In this document: in pieces, positions 1 to 7,397 of the stretch
How positions within the stretch are numbered: the first letter of the stretch is position 1
Layout: every line of letters starts with the position of its first letter
NCBI GenBank assembly: GCA_036001245.1
Contig: DASYUL010000067.1
Span: forward strand, 1 to 43,595
Direction: 5' to 3'
DNA from: Gp7-AA6 sp036001245
GTDB taxonomy: Bacteria; Acidobacteriota; Thermoanaerobaculia; UBA5066; Gp7-AA6
DNA length: 43,595 bases
Position numbers and translations under genes: made by a program
The notes under the pieces: model-generated
Databases searched by the model: none
Told to the model about the DNA's origin: nothing
Seen by the model: only the letters and a program-made list of their open reading frames with translations

Positions 1-2147
1 GCCCCGGCCCGATCTCCCTTGCGCGCGAGGAAGATGGCTTCGACCGCCAGGACGTCGTAGTCGGCGGCGTTCTCGGCGATACGGCCTTCCGCGGCCGCAA
101 GTGCCTCGTCCTGTCGTCCGAGGTACGACAGTGCGAGCAACCGCTCGCCGGCGGTCTGAAGCTTCGGGACTTTGTCGTACTGCGTCACCGCCTTTTCGTA
201 CTCTCCCTGGTACAGGTACACGTTGCCGATCCGCGAGACGACCCACTCGTCGTTCGGATCGACGCGCAGGGCCTGCTGGAACTCCTCCAGCGCCTTGTCG
301 AACAACCCGACGTGGTAGTAGACGCGGCCGAGGAACCGCCGGGCGTCCGCGAGGCTCGGATTGATCCGGAGCGCGCGGCGGAAGTCGGCGACCGCGGCCT
401 CGTGCGGAAAGCCGTTCGCCAGCGTCCACTCGAGGTTTCCGCGGGCGACCCAGGCTTCGGGCAGGTCGGGGTCGAGCGAGAGCGCCTGACGAATCTCCGA
501 GCCGGCCTTTTCTTCCCACTCCCGCGACGGATCCTCGTCGAAGAACTTTCTCGCGTAGACGCTTCCCAGGGCGGCGTGCGCCGCGGCGAAGCCCGGGTCG
601 AGCGCGACGGCGCGCTCGAACATCGCGATGGACGCCGCGAGATCGGAGCGCTCGAGGCCGTGCGTGTGCGAGACCCCGCGCAGGTACGCGTCGTACGCGT
701 CGACGTTGCCGGTCCGACGACTGGTCTCGCGCGAGCTCTTCGACCCGAGGGCGATTTCGAGTGAGCCAGCGATTCGATTCGAGATGTCGTCCTGGAGCGC
801 GAAGATGTCGGTCAGCGGCCGGTCGTATTTCTCGGCCCACAGGTGCTGGCCGGTCGCAGCGTCGACGAGCTGCGCGTTGATCCGAACGGCGCCCCCGGCC
901 CGCTGCACGCTGCCCTCGAGCACGTAGCGAACGCCGAGCTCCCGCGCGACCTTGCGCAGGTCGACGGGCCGTCCCTTGTAGGCGAACACGCTGTTGCGGG
1001 CGATCACCACGAGGCCCTTGCTCTTGGCCACGTCCGTGATGAGCGATTCGGTCATTCCATCGGCGAAGTACTCGTCGTCCGTCGCTGCCCCCAGGTTCTG
1101 GAAGGGCAGGATCGCGATGGACCGCTCGGCCGGCGGCGCCGCGGAGTGCGGCCGCAGAAAAACGGAGGCCGCGGCGGCCAGCGCCGCGAGCCCGAGCGCC
1201 GCGAGCGCCCACTTCGTCGGGAAGAGCGATCGCGCCGAAGAGACCTCGGCCCGCGGAGGAACGGGCGGGGCGACGGCGGCCTGCGGCGACCGGTCACGCA
1301 GGTTCGCGAGGTCGCGGGCGAGGTCGCGCGTCGACGCGTAACGCTCCTTCGGCTCTTTTGCCAGGCAGCGCTCGACGATCCACCGCAGTCCTTCCGGCGC
1401 CTGCGGGGCAACCGCGGCGAGCGGCGCGGGCTCGTCCCTCAGGATCGCCGACAGCGTCTCGACGGCGCTCGGCCTCTGGAAGGCACGCACTCCCGTGACG
1501 AGCTCGTACAGGATCGCGCCGAGCGGGAACTGGTCGGACCGGAAGTCGACGGCGCGCCCGACGGCCTGCTCGGGCGACATGTAGCCGACGGTGCCGAGGA
1601 CGACTCCCGGGCTCGTTCCGCCGGCGAGAGTCGTCATCATGCTGTCGCCGCCGCTCTCCTCGCGGAGCGAGAGCTTCGCGAGGCCGAAGTCGAGGATCTT
1701 GACGAGGCCGTCTTCCGTCACCATGACGTTCTCGGGCTTCAAATCCCGATGGACGATCCCGGCGGCGTGCGCGCGTGCGAGCCCTTCGGCGATCTGCGTC
1801 CCGATTGCGAGCGCGCGGCGGAGCGGCAACAACGGCCCGGCGGCGGTGAGCTCCCGCAGCGACCGTCCCTCGACGAGCTCCATCGCGATGTACGAGACGG
1901 CGCCGTCCCGCCCGACGTCGTAGATCGTGACGATGTTCGGATGGTTGAGCGCGGAGGCGGAGCGCGACTCCTGCTCGAATCGCGAGAGACGGTCGGCCTC
2001 GTTCGCGAGCTCTGCCGGAAGGACCTTGATGGCCACCTCGCGGCCGAGCCGGGAATCCCGGGCCCGGTAAACCTCTCCCATTCCGCCGGAACCGAGGGCA
2101 GACACGATCTCGTACGGGCCGAGCCGGGAGCCGCCGGAGAGGGCCAA
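1..2147 (-). CDS. Ser/Thr protein kinase with TolB-like and TPR domains (C-terminus off the window)
   Basis: A membrane-anchored eukaryotic-type kinase sensor; about 715 codons lie in the window and the reading frame is still open at base 1. The N-terminus has the glycine loop LGSGGMGEVYRARD, an AIKVLP lysine (residue 41), HRDLKPEN, DFGLAK and SPEQAVG, so all catalytic motifs are present. A hydrophobic segment (about 1150-1215) follows the kinase. Next comes a TolB/adenylate-cyclase-type N-terminal domain (SIAILPFQNL, YFADGMTESLI, YVLEGSVQ), then several tetratricopeptide repeats down to base 1. I place the start at the TTG at 2147, because homologues begin only a few residues before LGPYEI. 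No ATG is available and no good ribosome site is visible, so the start is uncertain. Substrate and signal are unknown. Confidence 0.9.
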   Translation of the reverse strand, partial: MALSGGSRLGPYEIVSALGSGGMGEVYRARDSRLGREVAIKVLPAELANEADRLSRFEQESRSASALNHPNIVTIYDVGRDGAVSYIAMELVEGRSLRELTAAGPLLPLRRALAIGTQIAEGLARAHAAGIVHRDLKPENVMVTEDGLVKILDFGLAKLSLREESGGDSMMTTLAGGTSPGVVLGTVGYMSPEQAVGRAVDFRSDQFPLGAILYELVTGVRAFQRPSAVETLSAILRDEPAPLAAVAPQAPEGLRWIVERCLAKEPKERYASTRDLARDLANLRDRSPQAAVAPPVPPRAEVSSARSLFPTKWALAALGLAALAAAASVFLRPHSAAPPAERSIAILPFQNLGAATDDEYFADGMTESLITDVAKSKGLVVIARNSVFAYKGRPVDLRKVARELGVRYVLEGSVQRAGGAVRINAQLVDAATGQHLWAEKYDRPLTDIFALQDDISNRIAGSLEIALGSKSSRETSRRTGNVDAYDAYLRGVSHTHGLERSDLAASIAMFERAVALDPGFAAAHAALGSVYARKFFDEDPSREWEEKAGSEIRQALSLDPDLPEAWVARGNLEWTLANGFPHEAAVADFRRALRINPSLADARRFLGRVYYHVGLFDKALEEFQQALRVDPNDEWVVSRIGNVYLYQGEYEKAVTQYDKVPKLQTAGERLLALSYLGRQDEALAAAEGRIAENAADYDVLAVEAIFLARKGDRAG

Positions 2148-2187
2148 GGAGACTGAAATGATAGCGAGGAATTCCCGAGGGGTGCTC

Positions 2188-2258
2188 GGAGACCTGGCCC
2201 TGTATGTGGCAAGTGGAGACCTGGCCCCGTATGTGGCAGGGTGGAGACCTGACCCCGT
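2188..2258. repeat. Tandem 27-28-bp intergenic repeat, about 2.6 units
   Basis: Units begin at 2188, 2215 and 2243 with the shared core GGAGACCTG(G/A)CCC(C/T)GT, followed in the first two by ATGTGGCA. The repeat fills the gap between the kinase start and the stop of the MBL-rhodanese gene. A single related copy lies at 4251-4275, and related GGGGTC/GACCCC elements occur at 40380, 41964 and 42946. The core resembles motifs often found near REP-associated tyrosine transposases, but no transposase is present in the window. Confidence 0.8.
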
Positions 2259-3638
2259 CTACGCCGCGACCTCGAGGTTGGCGGTCTTCCACGCCGCCAT
2301 GCCGCCGACGACGTTCGTGATTTTCGTGAAGCCCTGCTGCTCGAGGATGCTCGTCCCGATCGAGGAGCGGTACCCGCCTGCGCAGATGAGCGCGACCGGC
2401 TGATCCTTCGGGAGCGCCGCCGCGCGCTCTCCGAGCGTGCTCAGCGGGACGTGCACGGCGTCCACGATGTGCCCCGCCTGCCACTCTCCCGGCCGGCGCA
2501 CGTCGACGACGCGGCCCGCGAGGCCTTCCCGAATGCGCGCATCGAGCTCCTCGACGCCGATCTGCTCCGTAGTTGCGAGCGGCAGCCCCGCGCGATGCCA
2601 CTCGAGCAGTCCGCCCGCGAGATACCCGGCGACGTTCTCGACCCCGACGCGCGCGAGGCGCGTGCGCGCCTCGAGGACCTGGTCCTTCTCTTCGGATACG
2701 AGAAGGATGGGAGCCTGCGGCGAGATCAAGGCCCCCGCCCAGGAGGCGAATTGCCCCGAGAGCCCGATGTTGAGCGAGCCGGGAACGTGGCCGGCGCCGT
2801 ACTGCGCGGCGGGCCGCGTGTCGAGGACGACTGCGCCCTTCTTCTGAAGCGCTTCGAGGTCGCGAGCTCCCAGGGCCGCCGGGTCGGGTAGCTCCGCCAA
2901 CTCGGACGCGCCGTCGCGGTTGATTGCGACGTCGCGCGCGAAGTAAACCGGCGCCTCCGGCAGGTCCGTCGTCATCATCCGGACGAACTCCTCCTTCGGC
3001 ATCGGCCTCAACGCGTAGTTGAACTGCCGCTGCTGGCCGATCGTGGAGCTCGTCTCGCTCGAGATGTTGCGCCCGCAGAGGGAGCCGGCTCCGTGCGCGG
3101 GATAGACCTCGACCGAGTCGGGCAGCGCGAGGAGCTTCCCGTGCAGCGAGTCGTAGAGCATGCCGGCGAGCTCCTGCGCGCTCATCGTCGAGCCGAGGAG
3201 GTCGGGTCGGCCGACATCGCCGATGAAGAGCGTGTCGCCGGTCAGCACGGCCTTCGGCACCTCAGTGACCGCGCGATCGATGACGAGGACCGACACCGAC
3301 TCCGGCGTGTGGCCGGGCGTCTCGAGGAATCGGAGGACGACGTCGCCCATGCGAATCTCGTCGCCTTCGCGCACCGGGACGTGCTCGAATTTCGCGCCCG
3401 CCTTCGCGCCGAAGTAGATCCTGGCGCCCGTGCGGTGCGCGAGCTCGCGGTGCCCCGACACGAAGTCGGCGTGCAGGTGCGTCTCGATCACGTGGCGGAT
3501 CTCGAGCCCCTGCGCGCGGGCCTCCTCGATGTAGCTGTCGACGTCGCGCCGGGGATCGACGACCGCCGCCTCCCCGTCCGACCCGATCATGTAGGAGGCG
3601 TGCGCGAGGCAGCCGAGATAGAACTGCTTGAAGTACAT
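2259..3638 (-). CDS. MBL-fold persulfide dioxygenase / double rhodanese fusion (CstB-like)
   Basis: A 459-residue cytoplasmic sulfur-detoxification enzyme. The N-terminal metallo-beta-lactamase domain carries H54-L-H56-A-D58 and H63, then TPGHTPES, TGDTLFIGDVG and PAHG, matching the mononuclear-iron ETHE1/Blh persulfide dioxygenase group. Two rhodanese domains follow. The first (about 265-360) has LLVSEEKDQV where the active-site loop should be and lacks cysteine, so it is a pseudo-rhodanese. The second (about 370-459) keeps the loop CAGGYRS. MBL, pseudo-rhodanese, then active rhodanese is the order in CstB, which oxidises low-molecular-weight thiol persulfides to thiosulfate. A bacillithiol pathway is encoded at 35909-39326, so bacillithiol persulfide is a plausible substrate (inference). 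The start at 3638 (MYFKQFYLG) fits the family; longer in-frame readings run through repeat-like DNA. Confidence 0.9.
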   Translation of the reverse strand: MYFKQFYLGCLAHASYMIGSDGEAAVVDPRRDVDSYIEEARAQGLEIRHVIETHLHADFVSGHRELAHRTGARIYFGAKAGAKFEHVPVREGDEIRMGDVVLRFLETPGHTPESVSVLVIDRAVTEVPKAVLTGDTLFIGDVGRPDLLGSTMSAQELAGMLYDSLHGKLLALPDSVEVYPAHGAGSLCGRNISSETSSTIGQQRQFNYALRPMPKEEFVRMMTTDLPEAPVYFARDVAINRDGASELAELPDPAALGARDLEALQKKGAVVLDTRPAAQYGAGHVPGSLNIGLSGQFASWAGALISPQAPILLVSEEKDQVLEARTRLARVGVENVAGYLAGGLLEWHRAGLPLATTEQIGVEELDARIREGLAGRVVDVRRPGEWQAGHIVDAVHVPLSTLGERAAALPKDQPVALICAGGYRSSIGTSILEQQGFTKITNVVGGMAAWKTANLEVAA

Positions 3639-3641
3639 CAA

Positions 3642-3660
3642 CGCTGATCCTAAATCAGCG
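3642..3660 (-). promoter_or_regulatory. Hairpin holding the ribosome-binding site of the CstB-like gene
   Basis: A perfect 7-bp inverted repeat, CGCTGAT and ATCAGCG, separated by 5 bases. On the minus strand it ends three bases before the ATG at 3638. The only Shine-Dalgarno-like bases (AGGA) sit in the loop and the first stem base, so folding would affect ribosome access. A regulatory role is inference. Confidence 0.45.
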
Positions 3661-3674
3661 CCCTCACCCCGCCT

Positions 3675-3691
3675 CTTTCCCGGAGGGAAAG
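3675..3691. repeat. Short perfect hairpin (CTTTCCC / GGGAAAG)
   Basis: A 7-bp stem with loop GGA lies between the queD-like and CstB-like genes, just upstream of the second on the minus strand. It is followed by GTGCAACCTTCG. A similar element, a CTCTTCC/GGAAGAG hairpin followed by ACGCAACTTTCG, lies at 33261-33292. This looks like a dispersed hairpin repeat rather than a terminator, since there is no T-run. Confidence 0.5.
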
Positions 3692-3709
3692 GGTGCAACC
3701 TTCGGCGAT

Positions 3710-4126
3710 TTACGCGCTTTCGATCTCCACGGCGAAGTCCGGCGTCAGGCGCAGGCGCAGGTGCGCCAGCCGGCACGGCCATCGCTCCCGCTCGATCCTC
3801 GCCGACACCCGGCGCCAGATCCAGCCGGCGATGTTCTCGGCGGTCGGAGTCACACCCTCGAAGCCCGGAACGTCGGTGTTCAAGTTCCGGTGGTCGAGCG
3901 GCGCGTCGACCTCCTCTTTCAGCACGCGGTCGAGGTCCGTCAGGTTAACGACCATCGACGAGTCCGGGTCGATCGGCCCTTCGACGGCGACGTCGAGCGT
4001 GAAGTTGTGGCCGTACCCGTGCGGGCTCTCGTCGCCGTAGACCGCGCGATTCTTCTCCGCGCTCCAGTCCTTTCTCCAGAGGCTTCGGCCCGCATTGAAG
4101 TGGATCGTCCGCGAAAGGCGGATCAC
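3710..4126 (-). CDS. Divergent 6-carboxytetrahydropterin synthase / PTPS-like protein
   Basis: A 138-residue protein of the QueD/6-pyruvoyl-tetrahydropterin synthase fold, which normally acts on dihydroneopterin triphosphate in queuosine or pterin synthesis. Family motifs are HGYGHNFTLDV, VVNLTDLDRVL, PLDHRNLN and TPTAENIA. Two usual active-site features are altered. The first zinc histidine in the N-terminal F-x-A-x-H motif is replaced (FNAGRSLW), and the catalytic cysteine normally just before HGH is absent (VYGDESPHGYGH). The length is normal. It is therefore either a subfamily with altered chemistry or a non-canonical paralogue. It sits 71 bases upstream of the CstB-like gene on the same strand. 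No other queuosine gene is in the window. Confidence 0.8.
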   Translation of the reverse strand: MIRLSRTIHFNAGRSLWRKDWSAEKNRAVYGDESPHGYGHNFTLDVAVEGPIDPDSSMVVNLTDLDRVLKEEVDAPLDHRNLNTDVPGFEGVTPTAENIAGWIWRRVSARIERERWPCRLAHLRLRLTPDFAVEIESA

Positions 4127-4166
4127 GCCGGCAAGCTAGCACACGGGGTCGGGACTTGCGCCGCAG

Positions 4167-4183
4167 CGGTCGCTGCGCGACCG
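4167..4183. repeat. GC-rich hairpin in the divergent queD-like / aldolase gap
   Basis: Perfect 7-bp stem CGGTCGC / GCGACCG with loop TGC. The gap 4127-4290 separates two divergently transcribed genes, so this is not an end-of-gene terminator for either. Nothing else is recognisable there except the repeat copy at 4251-4275. Confidence 0.4.
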
Positions 4184-4250
4184 GCGGCTGAGAATTTTCA
4201 AACGGGGGCCCGCAACTCAGACTCGCGCTTTCCTTGGAACCTCGCTGAGC

Positions 4251-4275
4251 AAGTGGCAAGTGGAGACCTGACCCC
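4251..4275. repeat. Single copy of the GGAGACCTGACCCC repeat
   Basis: AAGTGGCAAGTGGAGACCTG followed by ACCCC. It matches the junction and core of the tandem units at 2188-2258, placed just before the start codon at 4291. Confidence 0.7.
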
Positions 4276-4290
4276 AAATAGAATCGCGCC

Positions 4291-5703
4291 ATGAATCTCT
4301 ACTCGAACGCCGCAGAGCTCGAAGAAGACCTCGATCGCTCCGGGACCGTCCGGCGCGAAGGGTTGCTCGTGGTGACGGACCCAAGCCGCTTTCGCGAAGA
4401 GATGATCGACGGGCTCGTGTGGACCGCGGTTTTCGGCATCCGCGACGCGAAAGAGGCGGCCCGCCGCTCCATCCGCGAGGCGGCGGCTTCGCTCGGGATC
4501 CTGCCGGCGTCCATCCTCCCGCTCTACGCGGCGCGCGGGCGCGGTGAGATCTCCGGCTTCACGGTGCCGGCGATCAACGTCCGGATGCTCGCCTACGACA
4601 CGGCGCGCGCGGCGTGCCGCGCGGCGCGCAAGCTCGACGCGGGCGCGGTCGTCTTCGAGATCGCGCGCAGCGAGATCGGTTACACCGACCAGCGTCCGGG
4701 CGAGTACGCCGTCGTCATTCTGGCCGCGGCAATCCGCGAGAGCTGGGTGGGGCCGGTTTTCGTTCAGGGCGATCACTTCCAGACGAATCCGAAAAGGATG
4801 GAGGCGGACCCGGACCGGGAGATCGCGGCGATCGAGGCGCTGATCGAGGAGGCGATCGCCGCCACGTTTTACCAGATCGACATCGACACCTCGACGCTCG
4901 TGGATCTGTCGAAACCGACGCTCGAGGAGCAGCAGGCCGTGAACTCCCGGCTGACCGCGCGGTTCACGAAGTTCATCCGCGCGCGCGAGCCGAAGGACAT
5001 GCCGATATCGGTCGGCGGCGAGATCGGCGAGGTCGGCAAATCCAATTCGACGCCCGACGAGCTGCGCGCGTACATGGACGTGTATCTCCGCGAGCTCGGC
5101 GGCGCGAAAGGGATCTCGAAGGTTTCCGTCCAGACGGGAAGCTCCCACGGCGGCGTCGTCGGACCGGACGGCACGGTTCTGCGCGTCCAGATCGACTTCG
5201 AGACGCTGCGCCGCATCTCGAAGGTCGCGCGCGAGGAGTACGGCCTCGCGGGCGCGGTGCAGCACGGCGCCTCGACGCTGCCGGCGGAGTTCTTCGGCAG
5301 CTTCCCCGAGTATGACTGCGCCGAGATCCACCTCGCGACCGAGTTTCAGAACATCGTCTACGACCACCCGGTCCTGCCGGCGCCTCTGAAACGCGAGGTC
5401 GAGCGCTGGCTGTTCGAGAAGTTCGCCAATCAGAAAAAGAAGGTCGAGACCGACAGCCAGTTCCTCTATAAGAACCGCAAGCAGGCGATCGGCCCGTTCA
5501 AGGAGCAGTTCTGGAACCTTCCCGCCGGCACTCGCGAAGCGATCCGCGAGACGCTCGAGAAGAAGTTCGCGTTCCTCTTCGAGAAGCTCGCGGTCGCGCG
5601 GACGCGAGACCTCGTCGCGCGGTACGTCAAACCGGTCGCGGAGCTCGCCGGCGTCGCGGGCCCGCGCGCCGGGTACGTGCGGGACGACGAAGCCGGGGAT
5701 TGA
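4291..5703 (+). CDS. Class II fructose/tagatose-bisphosphate aldolase family protein
   Basis: A 470-residue protein of the zinc-dependent class II aldolase superfamily. Visible markers are TVPAINVRMLAYDTARA (the usual opening strand), FVQGDHFQ with the metal-ligand histidine, SVGGEIGEVG, VSVQTGSSHGGVVGPDG and AVQHGASTLP. It is longer than ordinary FbaA (about 300-360 residues), with an extra N-terminal segment of about 85 residues and a lysine/arginine-rich C-terminal extension after residue 370. The natural substrate may therefore differ from fructose 1,6-bisphosphate. It is followed on the same strand by tdh, an unknown gene and kbl, so a linked role in a carbon or amino-acid route is possible. 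Confidence 0.85.
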   Translation: MNLYSNAAELEEDLDRSGTVRREGLLVVTDPSRFREEMIDGLVWTAVFGIRDAKEAARRSIREAAASLGILPASILPLYAARGRGEISGFTVPAINVRMLAYDTARAACRAARKLDAGAVVFEIARSEIGYTDQRPGEYAVVILAAAIRESWVGPVFVQGDHFQTNPKRMEADPDREIAAIEALIEEAIAATFYQIDIDTSTLVDLSKPTLEEQQAVNSRLTARFTKFIRAREPKDMPISVGGEIGEVGKSNSTPDELRAYMDVYLRELGGAKGISKVSVQTGSSHGGVVGPDGTVLRVQIDFETLRRISKVAREEYGLAGAVQHGASTLPAEFFGSFPEYDCAEIHLATEFQNIVYDHPVLPAPLKREVERWLFEKFANQKKKVETDSQFLYKNRKQAIGPFKEQFWNLPAGTREAIRETLEKKFAFLFEKLAVARTRDLVARYVKPVAELAGVAGPRAGYVRDDEAGD

Positions 5704-5713
5704 GCCGGGAAGC

Positions 5714-5799
5714 GGAACAGGGAACACGGAACACATGAAGAAACGAAAGACGGGGTCACCACGGAAAACTCGTGTCCCGAGTTCCGTGTCCCGTGTCCC
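5714..5799. repeat. Heptamer array with opposed arms (GGAACAC ... GTGTCCC)
   Basis: The left arm has three 7-mers at 5714, 5721 and 5728 (GGAACAG, GGAACAC, GGAACAC). The right arm has four at 5772, 5779, 5786 and 5793 (GTGTCCC, GAGTTCC, GTGTCCC, GTGTCCC). The arms are nearly reverse-complementary and could pair, with some G-U pairs, around a 37-base centre. The array fills the aldolase-tdh gap. Confidence 0.8.
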
Positions 5800-5806
5800 G
5801 TCCCGG

Positions 5807-6889
5807 ATGACCGCCGTCGTCAAGACGAAGCCGGTCGCCGGCCGCGAGGGCACCGAGGTCAAGTCCGTGCCGGTTCCGAAGCCGGGACCGGATGAGGTCC
5901 TCCTCCGGGTTCTCGCGACCGCGGTGTGCGGCTCCGACCGCCACATCTACAAGTGGGACGAGTCGATGGCTTCGATCGTGAAGCCGCCGCGCATCTACGG
6001 CCACGAATTCTGCGGCGAGATCGCCGCCTTCGGTTCCGGCGCGGAGAGGCCCCACCTGCGGGAAGGGCTGTACGTCTCCGCAGAGATGCACGTCACGTGC
6101 GGCCACTGCCGGCCGTGCCGCACCGGACAGCGGCACATCTGCGAGAACACGCGGATCCTCGGGGTGCACGGAGACGGGTGCTTCGCGCAGTACGTGGTCG
6201 TGCCCGCGTTCAACGTGATCCCGCTCGACCGGAAAGTCGTCCCGCCGCGCGTCGGCGCCTTCCTGGATGCGCTCGGAAACGCCGTCCACACGACGCAGGT
6301 GGCGGATCTCTCGGGAAAGTCGGTCGCGGTGCTCGGGTACGGGCCGATCGGCGCGATGTGCGCGGAAATCGCGCGCATTTCGGGCGCGGCACGGATCGCG
6401 ATCACCGAAGTCAACGCGCAGGCGGCGGCGCACGCGCGCCGCTGGGCGCGCTCGAGGCGGCTGTCGCACGTCTCCGTCATCGAGCTGAACCGCACGAAGG
6501 ATCCCGCGGGGAGCGCGCGCGAAGCGCTCGGCGGCGGGGCGGACGTCGTGCTGGAGCTCTCCGGCGCGGAGTCGTCCATCAACCTCGCGCTCGCGGTCGC
6601 GCGCAGCGGGGCGACGGTGTCTCTCCTCGGGTTGCCGAAGGGGAGCTCCGTGACGATCCGCGACTACACGCGCTGTCTCATCTTCAAGGGCCTGACGCTG
6701 CACGCGATCATCGGCCGCCGGATTTTCGAGACGTGGATCAAAATGCTCGATCTCTTAGACGCCGGGCTCGACGTGGAAGACATCGTGACCAACGAGTTCG
6801 AAGGACTCGAGAGCTTCCACGAGGCGATGGCGCTCCTGGAGAGTCGCAGCGCAATGAAGGTAGTGTTCTATCCGAACGGTCGACCTTGA
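5807..6889 (+). CDS. tdh: L-threonine 3-dehydrogenase (zinc-dependent)
   Basis: A 360-residue medium-chain zinc dehydrogenase that oxidises L-threonine to 2-amino-3-ketobutyrate with NAD. It shows the catalytic-zinc cysteine in TAVCGSDRHIY, the GHEFCGE motif, a structural-zinc cluster CGHCRPCRTGQRHIC, ILGVHGDGCFAQYVVVPA and LGNAVHT typical of Tdh, and the Rossmann stretch VAVLGYGPIGAM. I use the ATG at 5807 (MTAVVKTKPV), because the earlier in-frame ATG at 5735 would translate the heptamer repeat. The partner enzyme Kbl is encoded two genes downstream, which supports the threonine-to-glycine assignment over other sugar/alcohol dehydrogenases. Confidence 0.93.
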   Translation: MTAVVKTKPVAGREGTEVKSVPVPKPGPDEVLLRVLATAVCGSDRHIYKWDESMASIVKPPRIYGHEFCGEIAAFGSGAERPHLREGLYVSAEMHVTCGHCRPCRTGQRHICENTRILGVHGDGCFAQYVVVPAFNVIPLDRKVVPPRVGAFLDALGNAVHTTQVADLSGKSVAVLGYGPIGAMCAEIARISGAARIAITEVNAQAAAHARRWARSRRLSHVSVIELNRTKDPAGSAREALGGGADVVLELSGAESSINLALAVARSGATVSLLGLPKGSSVTIRDYTRCLIFKGLTLHAIIGRRIFETWIKMLDLLDAGLDVEDIVTNEFEGLESFHEAMALLESRSAMKVVFYPNGRP

Positions 6890-6913
6890 CGATTGAACCA
6901 TCGGAGTTGATGA

Positions 6914-7384
6914 ATGCCCACAAATCCCCCTCCGAAACCCGATTTCTCAGACGGACTCAATGAACGCCGGATCGCGGAATTCGCGCTCGAAGAATCGCGG
7001 CTCTCGAACGTCGCATACCGATTCGAGCTCCGGCCGCGCGAGCGCGTCTGGAAGAACTGGGAGCGCACCGAGTTCGAGCCGAACCATTACCGCGTGATCG
7101 GGCTCGCCGGCGTGTGCCTCTCGCGGGAAGAAGCCGACGACGCGCAGAAAGTCGCATCGCGCGCGCTCGGCGACGTCGACGACCTCGTCTACACCGTCGA
7201 GAGGCCGGCGCGCGCAGTCATCGTGCAGGGCGCGAGCGGCACGTCCGAGATCATCAACCGACCGACGCTCTGCGCGGAGATCATCGCGCACGACGCGGCC
7301 GCGTTCGAGCGGGCGCTCGCGGCGCTCGACGGTGCGTTTCCGGGTGGACGGGTTGCGGGAAAGATCGTCTCCGAACAGAGCTGA
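6914..7384 (+). CDS. Conserved-looking hypothetical protein between tdh and kbl
   Basis: A 156-residue soluble protein with no signal peptide or membrane segment and no motif I recognise. It is rich in charged residues (RFELRPRERVWKNWERTEFE) and ends in an alanine-rich helical stretch. The start at 6914 has GGAG seven bases upstream. It ends 13 bases before kbl and starts 24 bases after tdh, so it is almost certainly co-transcribed with them. A role in handling 2-amino-3-ketobutyrate between the two enzymes, or in regulation, is only a positional guess. Confidence 0.8.
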   Translation: MPTNPPPKPDFSDGLNERRIAEFALEESRLSNVAYRFELRPRERVWKNWERTEFEPNHYRVIGLAGVCLSREEADDAQKVASRALGDVDDLVYTVERPARAVIVQGASGTSEIINRPTLCAEIIAHDAAAFERALAALDGAFPGGRVAGKIVSEQS

Positions 7385-7397
7385 CGGGCCGACGCCG

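Noticed and set aside
843..2156. A 437-codon open frame on the plus strand opposite the partial kinase
   Set aside because: It is the antisense shadow of the kinase-TolB-TPR gene, as is common in GC-rich DNA. The translation is low-complexity arginine/glycine/proline with no motif, and the minus strand has intact kinase motifs.
5735..5806. N-terminal extension of Tdh from the ATG at 5735
   Set aside because: The extra 24 residues would translate the GTGTCCC heptamer array and have no counterpart in the family; the ATG at 5807 gives a normal Tdh.
4198..5946. A 582-codon open frame on the minus strand opposite the aldolase and tdh
   Set aside because: It spans two clear genes and a repeat in antisense, and has arginine/aspartate-rich content without any domain. 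It is a shadow frame.
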